Position numbers and translations under genes: made by a program
Shown: positions 50,311 through 59,142 of the stretch, one piece after another
How the letters are laid out: every line of letters begins with the position of its first letter
How positions within the stretch are numbered: the first letter of the stretch is position 1
Notes under the pieces: generated by a model
Database searches by the model: none
What the model was told of the DNA's origin: nothing
The model's input: the letters and a program-made list of their open reading frames with translations, nothing else
DNA from: Porticoccus hydrocarbonoclasticus MCTG13d
GTDB lineage: Bacteria; Pseudomonadota; Gammaproteobacteria; Pseudomonadales; Porticoccaceae
DNA length: 64,000 bases
Direction of reading: 5' to 3'
Assembly: GCF_000744735.1 (NCBI RefSeq)
Contig: NZ_JQMM01000001.1
Span: forward strand, 2,356,001-2,420,000

Positions 50311-51171
50311 TTAACCCTTCAGGCTCGACAGAGTATCAAGAACCAACTCGGGCTTCGCATCCGGCGGAATAGTCAGGTAATAAAACCCATCCACCGTTGG
50401 CAGCGACCCACCTGACTGGTCACCCCAGAGCAGGTCAGTCACCTCAACACCTTTGGATTTGCCACCCAGCGGCGATGTCGATGGAGCAATGGTAAAGGCC
50501 AGATCCGCGGGCACATCGAAATCGGCATCCGCTGTGGGAAGATATAACCCCACAGACCAGCGGTAGTGTTTTGCCACATTATAAACGGGCTGATACCAGG
50601 TCAGTTCGGCACCGCTGGCAGGCATCAGTTCGGGATCTTCCACCAGCAGCACACCGGAAAGCTCGGTTTCGCTAAAATAACGCAGAAAATCGGCCACGTA
50701 CATTGCTGCCGTATCGACGCTCATTTCATCCGGTTCGGCAGTCTCTCCATTGGCGGCCTGATGGGCCTTGACCAGCAGGGCACGAGGAGATGGCATCACC
50801 ATGACCAGCGGTGCAGAGCTGCTGTAGTTATTGGCCAGGGCTGTTATGACCTCTGCCAACAATTCGCGCGGCGCATAGGCTTCCAGCATAGCTTTCAGGG
50901 CGGCAGTGACCCGCCGTTTGCCCGCCATGGCCGGGAGGGCCTCCGCATCTTCCCTGACCCAGTGCTGAAACAGGTCCCAAACATCGATAACAACCACCTG
51001 GGCTTTCACCAGACCATGGGCCTGACGATAAAATGACATGTAGGCAGCGGGGTTGGTCCAGGGGTTTTCATCCTTTCCCAACAGCAATTTTTTAGTGTAG
51101 TCGTTGAAGTTAATCCAAAGCCGGGGGGTTTCCCCCCCGGCTGCCAGATAGGACACAAGATCTAGTGCCAT
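50311..51171 (-). CDS. Putative epsilon-like subunit of Apc-type carboxylase, 286 aa
   Basis: I recognise no enzyme motif. The sequence is mixed alpha/beta with a start MALDLVSYLAAGGETPRLWINFNDY and several hydrophobic strands (QVVVIDVWDLF, LVMVMPSPRALL, SGVLLVEDPEL). The size (about 31 kDa) and its place after the HyuB-like gene match the 34-kDa fifth subunit (Apc-epsilon) of acetophenone carboxylase, which dissociates from the core. The ATG at 51171 has AGGA at about six bases and lies one base after the upstream stop. The alternative is an unrelated accessory protein. Confidence 0.6.
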   Translation of the reverse strand: MALDLVSYLAAGGETPRLWINFNDYTKKLLLGKDENPWTNPAAYMSFYRQAHGLVKAQVVVIDVWDLFQHWVREDAEALPAMAGKRRVTAALKAMLEAYAPRELLAEVITALANNYSSSAPLVMVMPSPRALLVKAHQAANGETAEPDEMSVDTAAMYVADFLRYFSETELSGVLLVEDPELMPASGAELTWYQPVYNVAKHYRWSVGLYLPTADADFDVPADLAFTIAPSTSPLGGKSKGVEVTDLLWGDQSGGSLPTVDGFYYLTIPPDAKPELVLDTLSSLKG

Positions 51172-51172
51172 A

Positions 51173-53449
51173 CTATTTCCTTTCATTCTCGGGCGGGAGA
51201 CCAGCGTCTTTCCTGGCCGCTGCAAGTTTGGCTTCCAATTCGGCAATTCTCACGTCTTTTGGATGTGTGACGTAGATCGGGCCGGGATTTTGAGCATCGC
51301 GCTTATCGTCGAGACTACCGGCATAAATCACCTCGTTATCGCCATTCCAGGCACCGTAGAACGGAATGTTCTCGGGCGGATGATCCTTAACGTGTTTCTT
51401 GACGAACTCGGCATAGGGCACGCCCTGCTTTTTCCGCTGCTCGCGATACTCGGCACGCAGTTTTTCGGTAGCCTCGTCATCCACCACCAGCGTGGTTTCG
51501 TTGAATTCCACCTTGTAGAGCTGTTTAGCCCACTCGGGAGAAATCAGACCTTCCTCAATATCCATGATCACATAGGTGGGATCACGCTCGAGGGGGTCAC
51601 CGTAACCACCGCCGCTACCCTGGGAAATCATGTACAGCTCACCGCGTTTGGAAATGTCGAAACCCATACCCATGTGGTGGGTGGTGTATCTGGCATTCGG
51701 GAATGGCTGCTCATTCATAATTTCGTGGATACTGTGTTTGAACAGTTGCGGATTCTCCAGCAAAACCTCGTACACGTCTACACCCTGAACTTTACACAGG
51801 GGGTAAGAACCCCCGGCATAGCCGCCGAACAGACCCTGGATAGTAGGCACCTTGGAACCCTGAGTAGTGGTCATGAAGCCCCACTGTTCACTGTCCTTGG
51901 TAGCCGCGATCATGGTGTAGCCCATGCCACCGCGGTATTTGCCGGGGGCCTGGGTATTGGCCGTCATTTTCTTGGACACCAGTTGCAGGAACGGAACTTC
52001 TTCCTCGTTCATTTCCTGTTCACCGATATCCGCCATAGTGGCAAAAATCGGGGACAGTGCGTGCTCACCATCGCGGTCCATACGGGCACCGCCACCCATA
52101 CCGTTCAGGTCGGCACAGAGGTTACCCAGGGTTTCACCGTGCTGGTTGACACCACCCCAGATGAAGGTGTTGATCATATTGTGCCAGGGTGCCAGTACAC
52201 GGGTGTACTTGTCCGGACAGCTGTACAGGAATTTGGCGCAAGCGTGCTGGGCCACTGTAAAGCTGTGGAAGATAGACATCAGACTCTGGGAGTTGGGCGC
52301 CGAGTAGGAACAGTCCACTAGGGTGCCGGGCTGAGTCACGAACTCCACGGGCGACAGACCCGCCTGACCACGGGGCAGATCCGGCCAGATATGGTTCATG
52401 AAGGCCTGACCTACCATGCCCTTCATACCGGGCAGCTGGGTATTGATAGCGCGGTTGGTCAGCTCGGGGCTGGTACCGGAGAAATCAAAAATGAGCCGAT
52501 CACCTTTCTTGATCACCGCCAGATTGATTTTCAGCAGCGCATTTTCACGCAGGGTGCTGTCCATGATGGTCTGAGTGCGCACGGTCATGTCGGGCCACTC
52601 GGAAATGCGGCGACGGACTTCGGTTACCACACTCTCGTTGGTGTATCGCAGACAGGCTGTCAGGGCATCAGGACCGTCAGTAGCCAGCACTTCCTTGATG
52701 CGTTTTTCAAGACGCATACAGGCGAACAGTTTTACCTTCATATCCTCGTATTGCAGCTTCGGCTCGCGTACAGAATTCTGCAGGAAGGTCAGCAGGTCTC
52801 GCTTGATCTCGTAGTTTTCCACCACTTTGAACGGGGACATTTTCAGACCTTCGTCAAAGGAGGTTTCCGCCATGGAAGGCATGCCACCCGGCTCAATTGC
52901 ACCACACTCACCTTCGTGAACAGTGGATGCCACCCAGCAAACCAGCTTGCCTTCGTGGAATACCGGCAGAATCATGCTCTGGTCGGTATTGTGCACGTTG
53001 CCATAGCGGGAGTCGTTGTGGATGAACCCATCCCCCGAACTGACGCCGACGGTTTTTTCATCGATCCAGTTCTTGATAATGAACTTGATCGGGTGGTGAA
53101 CCAGTGCGGAGAAGATCAATACGCCACCGGCACTACCGATCGTAAGGTCACCAGACGCCGAGTAGATACCGGTGATAATGTCACCCCACTTGGCACCGGG
53201 AGCTGCACCCATCTGCTCAACCATCTCAAAACCTTCTTCACAGGCAGACTGAAGCCGGTCCCGAATGGAGGCGATCTGGTTGAGGTCGGTGAACGTTTCC
53301 ATCGCCTTTTCTTCTTCGGGCGTGCGCGGCATGATGCTGTGGTCGCGCATGATCTCGGGATCGGGCCCCAGGAAAAGGGTAGTATCCTTGAGGAATTTTT
53401 CGATCAGCTCCTGATCTTGCAAAGCTGAATTGTTTGTTTCGTTATTCAT
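51173..53449 (-). CDS. HyuB-like carboxylase subunit (Apc beta type), 758 aa
   Basis: A hydantoinase B/oxoprolinase-family protein. Family markers are the opening DRLQSACEEGFEMVEQMG-like region, GDGFIHNDSRYGNVHNTDQ (with metal- and substrate-binding residues), FDFSGTSPELTNRAINTQLPG, and GSGGGYGDPLERDP near the C-terminus. In acetone and acetophenone carboxylases this subunit performs the C-C bond-forming step between the phosphorylated ketone and carboxyphosphate. The ATG at 53449 follows AGGGG at nine bases; an in-frame TTG lies two codons before. It lies 22 bases after the HyuA-like gene. Confidence 0.88.
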   Translation of the reverse strand: MNNETNNSALQDQELIEKFLKDTTLFLGPDPEIMRDHSIMPRTPEEEKAMETFTDLNQIASIRDRLQSACEEGFEMVEQMGAAPGAKWGDIITGIYSASGDLTIGSAGGVLIFSALVHHPIKFIIKNWIDEKTVGVSSGDGFIHNDSRYGNVHNTDQSMILPVFHEGKLVCWVASTVHEGECGAIEPGGMPSMAETSFDEGLKMSPFKVVENYEIKRDLLTFLQNSVREPKLQYEDMKVKLFACMRLEKRIKEVLATDGPDALTACLRYTNESVVTEVRRRISEWPDMTVRTQTIMDSTLRENALLKINLAVIKKGDRLIFDFSGTSPELTNRAINTQLPGMKGMVGQAFMNHIWPDLPRGQAGLSPVEFVTQPGTLVDCSYSAPNSQSLMSIFHSFTVAQHACAKFLYSCPDKYTRVLAPWHNMINTFIWGGVNQHGETLGNLCADLNGMGGGARMDRDGEHALSPIFATMADIGEQEMNEEEVPFLQLVSKKMTANTQAPGKYRGGMGYTMIAATKDSEQWGFMTTTQGSKVPTIQGLFGGYAGGSYPLCKVQGVDVYEVLLENPQLFKHSIHEIMNEQPFPNARYTTHHMGMGFDISKRGELYMISQGSGGGYGDPLERDPTYVIMDIEEGLISPEWAKQLYKVEFNETTLVVDDEATEKLRAEYREQRKKQGVPYAEFVKKHVKDHPPENIPFYGAWNGDNEVIYAGSLDDKRDAQNPGPIYVTHPKDVRIAELEAKLAAARKDAGLPPENERK

Positions 53450-53471
53450 AATCAAATACCCCTATATCCAC

Positions 53472-55622
53472 TCAATTTTTTGCATCGGTGCGGAAGAACC
53501 ATACGGCGCCCTGCTCGGCAGAGACATACTTCCAGCCCGGTTCAATCAAGTAGGTTGTTACGTCTGAGGCCACAATACCGGGACCCACAATTTCTGTTCC
53601 CGACGGGATGTCAGTTTTCCGCCAGACCGGTGTTTCGATTGCCTTGGCGCCAGTGCTGACAAAGTAGCAGGTGCGTTTGGCAATGGGTTCTGGCGGTGCG
53701 GAGCGCTCACTTTCCGGGATCGGCTTGATGTGTTTGAAGTGCACGGTTTCGTGCTCTACAAATGAAGCCACACGAACGGTGTTGATACGAATACCCGCTT
53801 CCGGCGCCTGGCTACCTTCACCAAAGCGTTTGCCATAGTCCTCGGAGAACTGTTGCAGGATATTCATGACATCCATGGCAGATTCCAGAGTGTGCTTGGG
53901 CACGACCACGGTGGTCTGAACCAGCTGGTTACCATAGCGCATGTCCAGTTCCAGCGAATAACGGATGTCCTCAAGGTTCATACCCTGACGCAGCAGATCG
54001 TTTTGACCGCGGGAGCTCAGCTCGGCAACGATGTCGTTGAAACGCGTGTAGTCATCGAACACTTTACGAGTGTTGGAATCGTACAGCACCATGAACAATG
54101 ACATTTCATGAATGTGCATCTGGTGCATGTTGCCTGCACCCACTGCCGAGAATACCGAACTCATGGGTGGCGCCAGAATTTTGTCAATGCTCAGATTGCT
54201 GGCAATACCACAACAGTGCAGCGGACCATTACCACCATAGGCGAGCATGGTGAACTCTTCGGGATCATAACCGCGAACTCGCAACTCAGTGTGCAGACCG
54301 TTAGCCATGTTGCTGTCAACTTTTTCCTTGATCAGCAGCGCCGCTTCAATCGGTGATACATCCAGGTCGTCACAGAGTGTTTCTTCAATGGCAAACACAG
54401 AGCGCTTGGGGTTCAACGGAATGTGGCCGCCGGCATAATTGGTGGGGTCCAGATAACCCAGCACCAAATCGGCGTCCGTCACGGTAGGACTCATGCCACC
54501 ACGGTCATAACAGGCTGGACCGGGATCGGAGCCGGCGCTCTTCGGACCCACGGCAACCGCGTTGTACATCCGGTCAAAGCTGGCGATGGAACCGCCGCCC
54601 GCACCGAGGGTAACCAGATGGACCATAGGCACAGACACCAACCAGCGGTCAATAACCGGGTTGAAATCGTAGTGCTTGATACCGCCTTCCACCACGATAC
54701 CGATGTCATAGGAGGTACCACCCATATCGGTAGCAACCACACTGCCGAGATCGGCTTCCTTGGCCAAATGCTCCGCTGCACTGATACCGGATACTGGACC
54801 GGAGTGGATGGTTTGCAGCGCATCGGTTGAGTTCAACTGTGCCATACCACCGGAGTTGTGGATCACCAACATCGGCTTATCGTACTTATTGGAACGCAGG
54901 TTTTGTTCCAGCTGACTCATGGCGTGATACATGGTGGAGTGAAGATAGCCATCCACAATCGCCGAGGTCGCACGAACATATTCGCCCTTCCGGCCAGCAA
55001 CGCGGTGAGACAAGATTACCGGAATGGAACCCAGCAGATGCGAGGGATACTCATCCAGCAAAATCTGTTCAACACGTTTTTCATGGTCGGGGTTAACCAC
55101 GGAGTTAACCAGACAAACCACAATAGCCTGAGCACCCTTATCCACCAGTTTTCTGATCTTGACGCGCACGTCCGGCTCATCAAGCGGCATAACCAACTCA
55201 CCCTGAAAACCGAGACGCTCGCGAACACCCTCGATCATGTGCGGCAGAACCAGCGGGGCCGGACGCTGAGCATCGGGCAGGTTTTGTTTGCCCAGCTCGT
55301 CCAGACCTTCACCGTAACCACGTCCACGACTGAGTGGCACCATCGCCTCGTAACCCGCCGTCACCAACATGCCGATGCGAGGGCCTTTGTGCTCGATCAG
55401 GGCATTGGTACCCAGCGTAGTGGCGTAGCGAACCGAATCCACTCCAGAAAGGATACTTTCCATGGTGAGACCGAGTTCAGTGTATGCACTCTCCAAGGCT
55501 TCATTAAAACCGAGAGAGAGGTTTTGGTGGGTCGTCAACGCTTTGGTTTCAATGTACTTGTCATCCCAAACTACAAAGCAATCGGTAAACGTACCACCGA
55601 TATCTACTGATATACGTTTCAT
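53472..55622 (-). CDS. HyuA-like ATPase subunit of ketone carboxylase (716 aa)
   Basis: A hydantoinase A/oxoprolinase-family kinase subunit. The ASKHA phosphate-1 loop is VDIGGTFTDCFVVWDD, ATTLGTNALIEHKGPRIGMLVTAGYE follows, and DMGGTSYDIGIVVEGG is the phosphate-2 loop. MLAYGGNGPLHCCGIASNL and the hydrophilic C-terminal domain complete the family plan. It would phosphorylate the ketone (or bicarbonate) with ATP. The second HyuA-like gene of the operon is 56081-58015, and two such subunits are characteristic of Apc. The start ATG follows AAAAAGG. Confidence 0.9.
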   Translation of the reverse strand: MKRISVDIGGTFTDCFVVWDDKYIETKALTTHQNLSLGFNEALESAYTELGLTMESILSGVDSVRYATTLGTNALIEHKGPRIGMLVTAGYEAMVPLSRGRGYGEGLDELGKQNLPDAQRPAPLVLPHMIEGVRERLGFQGELVMPLDEPDVRVKIRKLVDKGAQAIVVCLVNSVVNPDHEKRVEQILLDEYPSHLLGSIPVILSHRVAGRKGEYVRATSAIVDGYLHSTMYHAMSQLEQNLRSNKYDKPMLVIHNSGGMAQLNSTDALQTIHSGPVSGISAAEHLAKEADLGSVVATDMGGTSYDIGIVVEGGIKHYDFNPVIDRWLVSVPMVHLVTLGAGGGSIASFDRMYNAVAVGPKSAGSDPGPACYDRGGMSPTVTDADLVLGYLDPTNYAGGHIPLNPKRSVFAIEETLCDDLDVSPIEAALLIKEKVDSNMANGLHTELRVRGYDPEEFTMLAYGGNGPLHCCGIASNLSIDKILAPPMSSVFSAVGAGNMHQMHIHEMSLFMVLYDSNTRKVFDDYTRFNDIVAELSSRGQNDLLRQGMNLEDIRYSLELDMRYGNQLVQTTVVVPKHTLESAMDVMNILQQFSEDYGKRFGEGSQAPEAGIRINTVRVASFVEHETVHFKHIKPIPESERSAPPEPIAKRTCYFVSTGAKAIETPVWRKTDIPSGTEIVGPGIVASDVTTYLIEPGWKYVSAEQGAVWFFRTDAKN

Positions 55623-55676
55623 AACCTTTTTCCTAAAACAGACCTAATTTATTCAATCACCAATCAACAAGCCGTA

Positions 55677-56081
55677 TCAGTGCTTGTGGGTGTGACAGCG
55701 ATCTACCAGAATATTGGGGCCTTTCACCGGCTCGAGAATCTCTTCGCGGTGACTCCACTGCTCTTTCAGGGCATCAATATCTACTTCCATATCGTAGAGT
55801 GGCATATGGTTGGGAAAGGTATATTCAACCTCTACCTGAGTGCCACAGGACGGACAGTAAAACTCGTAAATGTTGACCCACTCCCTGTCAGGACAGAAGG
55901 TGAAACGGTACTTTTCAGGGTCGATAATGGACGGGTGGATATCTGCTGGATCACGGTTGTACACCAGCAGTCCCTCTTTGTAGTTACCACGGGCTGAACC
56001 AACCACATGGTCACACACCCGGCACTCCCAGTTTTCCGAATCCAGATCAATACGGAGATATTCAGTCATCAACACTTTCAT
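55677..56081 (-). CDS. Small zinc-binding carboxylase subunit (Apc/Acx gamma type), 134 aa
   Basis: The sequence has the two Cys pairs CRVCDHVVG (residues 20-23) and FYCPSCGTQVEVEYTFP (about 74-77), forming a zinc ribbon, and a C-terminal segment rich in His and charged residues. This is the acetone carboxylase gamma-subunit family, shared with the 15-kDa Apc gamma. It probably bridges the two halves of the complex. Its ATG overlaps the upstream HyuA-like stop by one base (TAATG). Confidence 0.88.
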   Translation of the reverse strand: MKVLMTEYLRIDLDSENWECRVCDHVVGSARGNYKEGLLVYNRDPADIHPSIIDPEKYRFTFCPDREWVNIYEFYCPSCGTQVEVEYTFPNHMPLYDMEVDIDALKEQWSHREEILEPVKGPNILVDRCHTHKH

Positions 56082-58015
56082 TATTTGTCCCCCTTGGTCA
56101 GGCAGATATCGCCCAGCTCAGTCACCACGAACTCCCAACCTTCGCGAACCAGACAGGTAAAGAATTCTTCCTCAAGGATAGCCGGTCCTGTGCCGTGGGC
56201 ACCGGGCTGCATATTGTTCACTTCATAGACAGGAACGTCGCTCCAACCAGCCGCACCGTTAAACAGTGAGCGGTTTTTAGCCGAGTTGGCCTGAGCCTTT
56301 TTGGACACTTCCGCGTGCTTGTTGTCTTCAGTTTTCAGCTTTTTACGTACCGCAACTTCGAGCGTCACGTCGTCAGCTTTTGCCATGTCCTGCGGGACTG
56401 AAACTGTATGCCCGAGCTCATGGATCGACTCGACACCGGCTTTGTCTGCCACCAGTCTGGCTGTAACTTCATATTCACCCTTGCCATAGCCCTCGGCAAA
56501 CATGTCTCGCTCACCGCGCTCCATCAGTGCGGCATAGGCCGTTTCCAGAGCCTGCTGACGGCTACCAGTCAACACGGTGGAATAATTCTGACCGATATCG
56601 CAGGAACCAATACCAAAGGCACTGAAAACCGCCGCCATTTTGGGCACAAACACGGTCGAAATCCCGCAGCCTTCAGCGATGCCACAGGCATTCATCGGAC
56701 CGGCGCCACCGAAAGCCAGCAACACGGTATCGCTTTCAATTTCACCAAAAGATTTCAGTTCCCCGGCGATTTTTTGCTCGAAGGCATCACGCAGCTTGAG
56801 CAGGGCTTCATCTGTGGTAACCCCCAGCGGCGTAGCAATGTTTTCAGCGATAGCCGTACGGGCTCGCTCAAGATCAAGAGCCAGACCACCGCCAAAGAAC
56901 GTGGATGGATCCAGCAGACCCAATAACAGGTTTACATCGGTGATCGTGGCATTCTTGCCACCACGACCAAAACAGGCCGGACCAGGTACTGCGCCGACAC
57001 TTTCCGGACCTACCTGGATAGCACCGTTCTTCACCGTCAGAATGGAGCTGCCTCCCACACCGGGACTGGCAATTTCACAGAGTGCAAAGGAGATAGGAAC
57101 ACCTTCAACCGTACCGCGACGCTGCTCGTGCACACCGTGTCCGATCACATGACCGATGTCCGTAGTAGTACCACCAACGTCCATGGAAAGCACATTGGGC
57201 AGGTTGTATTGCTTGCTGAAGGTTTTAACCCCTTCCATGCCACCACGTGGACCAGAGCTGTATGTTTTTACAGCAATCGTTTTTGCAACGCGCGATGCAT
57301 CCCCGTCGTTGCGGAAAATCAGCAGCGGGTTCTTGGTGCGATACTCGCGAAGACGGTTTTCGGCGTTATAGAGAAAGTTCTCCATGGCCGGATGCAAAAA
57401 TGAGTTAATCATCGCTGTCCAGCAACGGCGCTCCGTGGACACATCATCGGCCAGCTCACTGGCAAACAACATTGGAACAGCACCGAGCAGATGGCGAGGA
57501 TAGTTGTCAAAGGCAATACGTTTGAACTGAGCTTCGTACTCGTCTGCCTTCTCGGACTCAAAACAAACCACAATACGGTTGGCACCCACGGAAGTGAGAC
57601 GGGTGATGACCGAAGTGGTATCCGCACCTTTTGATTCATCATCCACATCGGCCAATTCAACTTCAGAAACCCTGTCGCCAATCAGGAAGTCATAGAGCTC
57701 CGGATCCTGCTCACGCAAACGGGCGGGCAACGTAGAGCCCTTGTTGATGATCAAACCGAGTCGTGGACCTTTACGTTCAACAATGGCATTGGTTCCCTGC
57801 GTGGTTGAATAGCGGATATGATCCACTTCAGCCAACAACCGGGCGACATTTTCTTCTCCGTATACTGCCTTGGAAGCAGACCGCAGACCATCAAAAAAAC
57901 ACTTACTCAAATCGTAAGGTGTTGTCAGAGTTTTGGTCTTGTAGAAGTTGTTTTCTGTCAGCACACAGATATCTGTGAGCGTACCGCCATTATCGATATT
58001 TATTAGCATTCCCAT
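56081..58015 (-). CDS. HyuA-like ATPase subunit of ketone carboxylase (644 aa)
   Basis: First gene of the operon. Its loop INIDNGGTLTDICVLTENN is the ASKHA phosphate-1 motif with an unusual Asn-Gly in place of the common Gly-Gly. YSTTQGTNAIVERKGPRLGLI and SMDVGGTTTDIGHVIGHGV are the following family motifs, and VLLAFGGAGPMNACGIAEG is the adenosine loop. At about 70 kDa it is the shorter of two HyuA-like subunits, so one of the pair probably activates the ketone and the other bicarbonate. AAGGT lies eight bases before the ATG. A sigma-54 promoter lies about 107 bases upstream. Confidence 0.9.
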   Translation of the reverse strand: MGMLINIDNGGTLTDICVLTENNFYKTKTLTTPYDLSKCFFDGLRSASKAVYGEENVARLLAEVDHIRYSTTQGTNAIVERKGPRLGLIINKGSTLPARLREQDPELYDFLIGDRVSEVELADVDDESKGADTTSVITRLTSVGANRIVVCFESEKADEYEAQFKRIAFDNYPRHLLGAVPMLFASELADDVSTERRCWTAMINSFLHPAMENFLYNAENRLREYRTKNPLLIFRNDGDASRVAKTIAVKTYSSGPRGGMEGVKTFSKQYNLPNVLSMDVGGTTTDIGHVIGHGVHEQRRGTVEGVPISFALCEIASPGVGGSSILTVKNGAIQVGPESVGAVPGPACFGRGGKNATITDVNLLLGLLDPSTFFGGGLALDLERARTAIAENIATPLGVTTDEALLKLRDAFEQKIAGELKSFGEIESDTVLLAFGGAGPMNACGIAEGCGISTVFVPKMAAVFSAFGIGSCDIGQNYSTVLTGSRQQALETAYAALMERGERDMFAEGYGKGEYEVTARLVADKAGVESIHELGHTVSVPQDMAKADDVTLEVAVRKKLKTEDNKHAEVSKKAQANSAKNRSLFNGAAGWSDVPVYEVNNMQPGAHGTGPAILEEEFFTCLVREGWEFVVTELGDICLTKGDK

Positions 58016-58121
58016 ATCGAGTTACCTTAGTTCTTTTACTAGCCGAGAATAGTTAGGGTTATAAACTTCACCACAATGTGACCAATAAAAATAGCCACCA
58101 TCTGGAGAGCTCCATTACTTA

Positions 58122-58137
58122 TGCAATAGACATACCA
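58122..58137 (-). promoter_or_regulatory. Sigma-54 (-24/-12) promoter of the carboxylase operon
   Basis: On the minus strand the site reads TGGTATGTCTATTGCA, giving GG and GC with the exact 10-base spacing and a near-consensus TTGCA at -12. The expected start of transcription is about 95 bases before the first HyuA-like gene. Its presence fits the sigma-54 activator encoded in the same cluster. Confidence 0.75.
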
Positions 58138-58148
58138 ACTTATTATTG

Positions 58149-58200
58149 GTGAGAGCATGAATTATATCTATTTGTTTTATATTAAAAATTCATGTCTCAC
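58149..58200. promoter_or_regulatory. Long inverted repeat upstream of sigma-54 promoter
   Basis: Left arm GTGAGAGCATGAATT (58149-58163) and right arm AATTCATGTCTCAC (58187-58200) are complementary over 14 bases apart from one extra G in the left arm, with a 23-base AT-rich spacer. It lies just upstream of the -24 element on the operon side, so it is a good candidate site for the activator or a co-regulator. The rest of the 58016-58422 gap shows nothing else that I can call. Confidence 0.55.
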
Positions 58201-58422
58201 TTGATTGTGCAACAGACCACCTGACCTGTCCGGAAATCAATCACCTGTTTTAATTCACTATGGATTACGCCCAACAGGCTTTCTAAAAAGGAACCTGTCA
58301 GGCAACGGTGTCGACTCAACCATCGAACCCGTCAAATCAGTATAGTAACTATAGAGCGCCTTGAACAACTCTACTCGGAAACCACCCCTTCGAACCCCGG
58401 CCCCATAGTCGCTGGCCCGACA

Positions 58423-58890
58423 TCAGGCCGAGTAATACTCAATGTAAAACTGCACGTCTCCCATTGCCGGACTGAGACTGTGCGTGAGATCGGGAGCCAT
58501 GACCCCAGCAAAGCCCTTGTCGAGTAGAAAACCACGGCTGGCAGGCACGCCTGGCTCAATAACGAACTGCAACATACCCTCTTTGACCACAACCCTGGCC
58601 CATACCCCGGGCTCCGTAGAGAGGCCACCCTGCCATTCGCTCGGCATATCCGAACGCTGATACACCGGAGTGGTTTCGACCAACGTCATACCATCGGGGA
58701 TTTTAGGCATATCGCAGTCCACACACTCAACACTGTCACCAATATGTTCCTGTCGTCCCTTGCCGGTGCCAATCCAGCGGCACTCCATGTAGGGAGGATT
58801 GTGCTTCATCTGCAATTCGTGACCACATTCCAGCTCCGCCACCCACTCCTGAAAGCGGTCCAGGTGAAAACCCTCTATGACTCTCTGCAT
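58423..58890 (-). CDS. DUF3565-DUF1971 fusion protein, 155 aa
   Basis: Two small domains in one chain. Residues 1-57 show MQRVIEGFHLDRFQEWVAELECGHELQMKHNPPY...CVDCDMP, the DUF3565 zinc-ribbon-like pattern. Residues 60-155 show MPKIPDGMTLVETTPVYQRSD, AGVWARVVVKEG-like sequence and a PALGDVQFYIEYY-like end, the DUF1971/TehB N-terminal cupin. The second half is found in tellurite-resistance-related proteins. The ATG at 58890 is the first after a run of stops in frame with the domain; an earlier in-frame start at 58926 is possible. Function unknown. Confidence 0.75.
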   Translation of the reverse strand: MQRVIEGFHLDRFQEWVAELECGHELQMKHNPPYMECRWIGTGKGRQEHIGDSVECVDCDMPKIPDGMTLVETTPVYQRSDMPSEWQGGLSTEPGVWARVVVKEGMLQFVIEPGVPASRGFLLDKGFAGVMAPDLTHSLSPAMGDVQFYIEYYSA

Positions 58891-59142
58891 AACATCAAAC
58901 CTGCGATTAACTGATACACCGTACACGCCGAATAGTTTTCAACGCCCAATACCAGTATAGGGATCACTGTGGTTTCTTGCAGGCCGCATGGAAAGTTTTG
59001 TCGACAATAATCCTGCAATCCCCCGCCCCAAACTGGCAGCACTGGAACTTGTGGCACTGCCTGTCTGGCACTACGCTATAGAGTGGTTTTCCATTGTTAT
59101 TTATTTGGATATAACTCTTGTTTAGGTCGGAGGTATGAAGGG

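Noticed and set aside
51173-58015. Calling the carboxylase genes acetone carboxylase acxABC
   Set aside because: Acetone carboxylase is built from three subunits. Here two HyuA-like genes and a fifth small gene are present, which fits the Apc type better, so I did not assign Acx symbols.
51173-58015. Calling the HyuA/HyuB genes hydantoinase or 5-oxoprolinase
   Set aside because: The zinc-ribbon gamma subunit and the downstream acyl-CoA ligase and thiolase point to carboxylation; neither hydantoinase nor oxoprolinase operons carry these.
58208-58226. Second sigma-54-like site near 58.21 kb on the minus strand
   Set aside because: GG and GC are only nine bases apart, which sigma-54 does not tolerate well, and the site lies beyond the inverted repeat.
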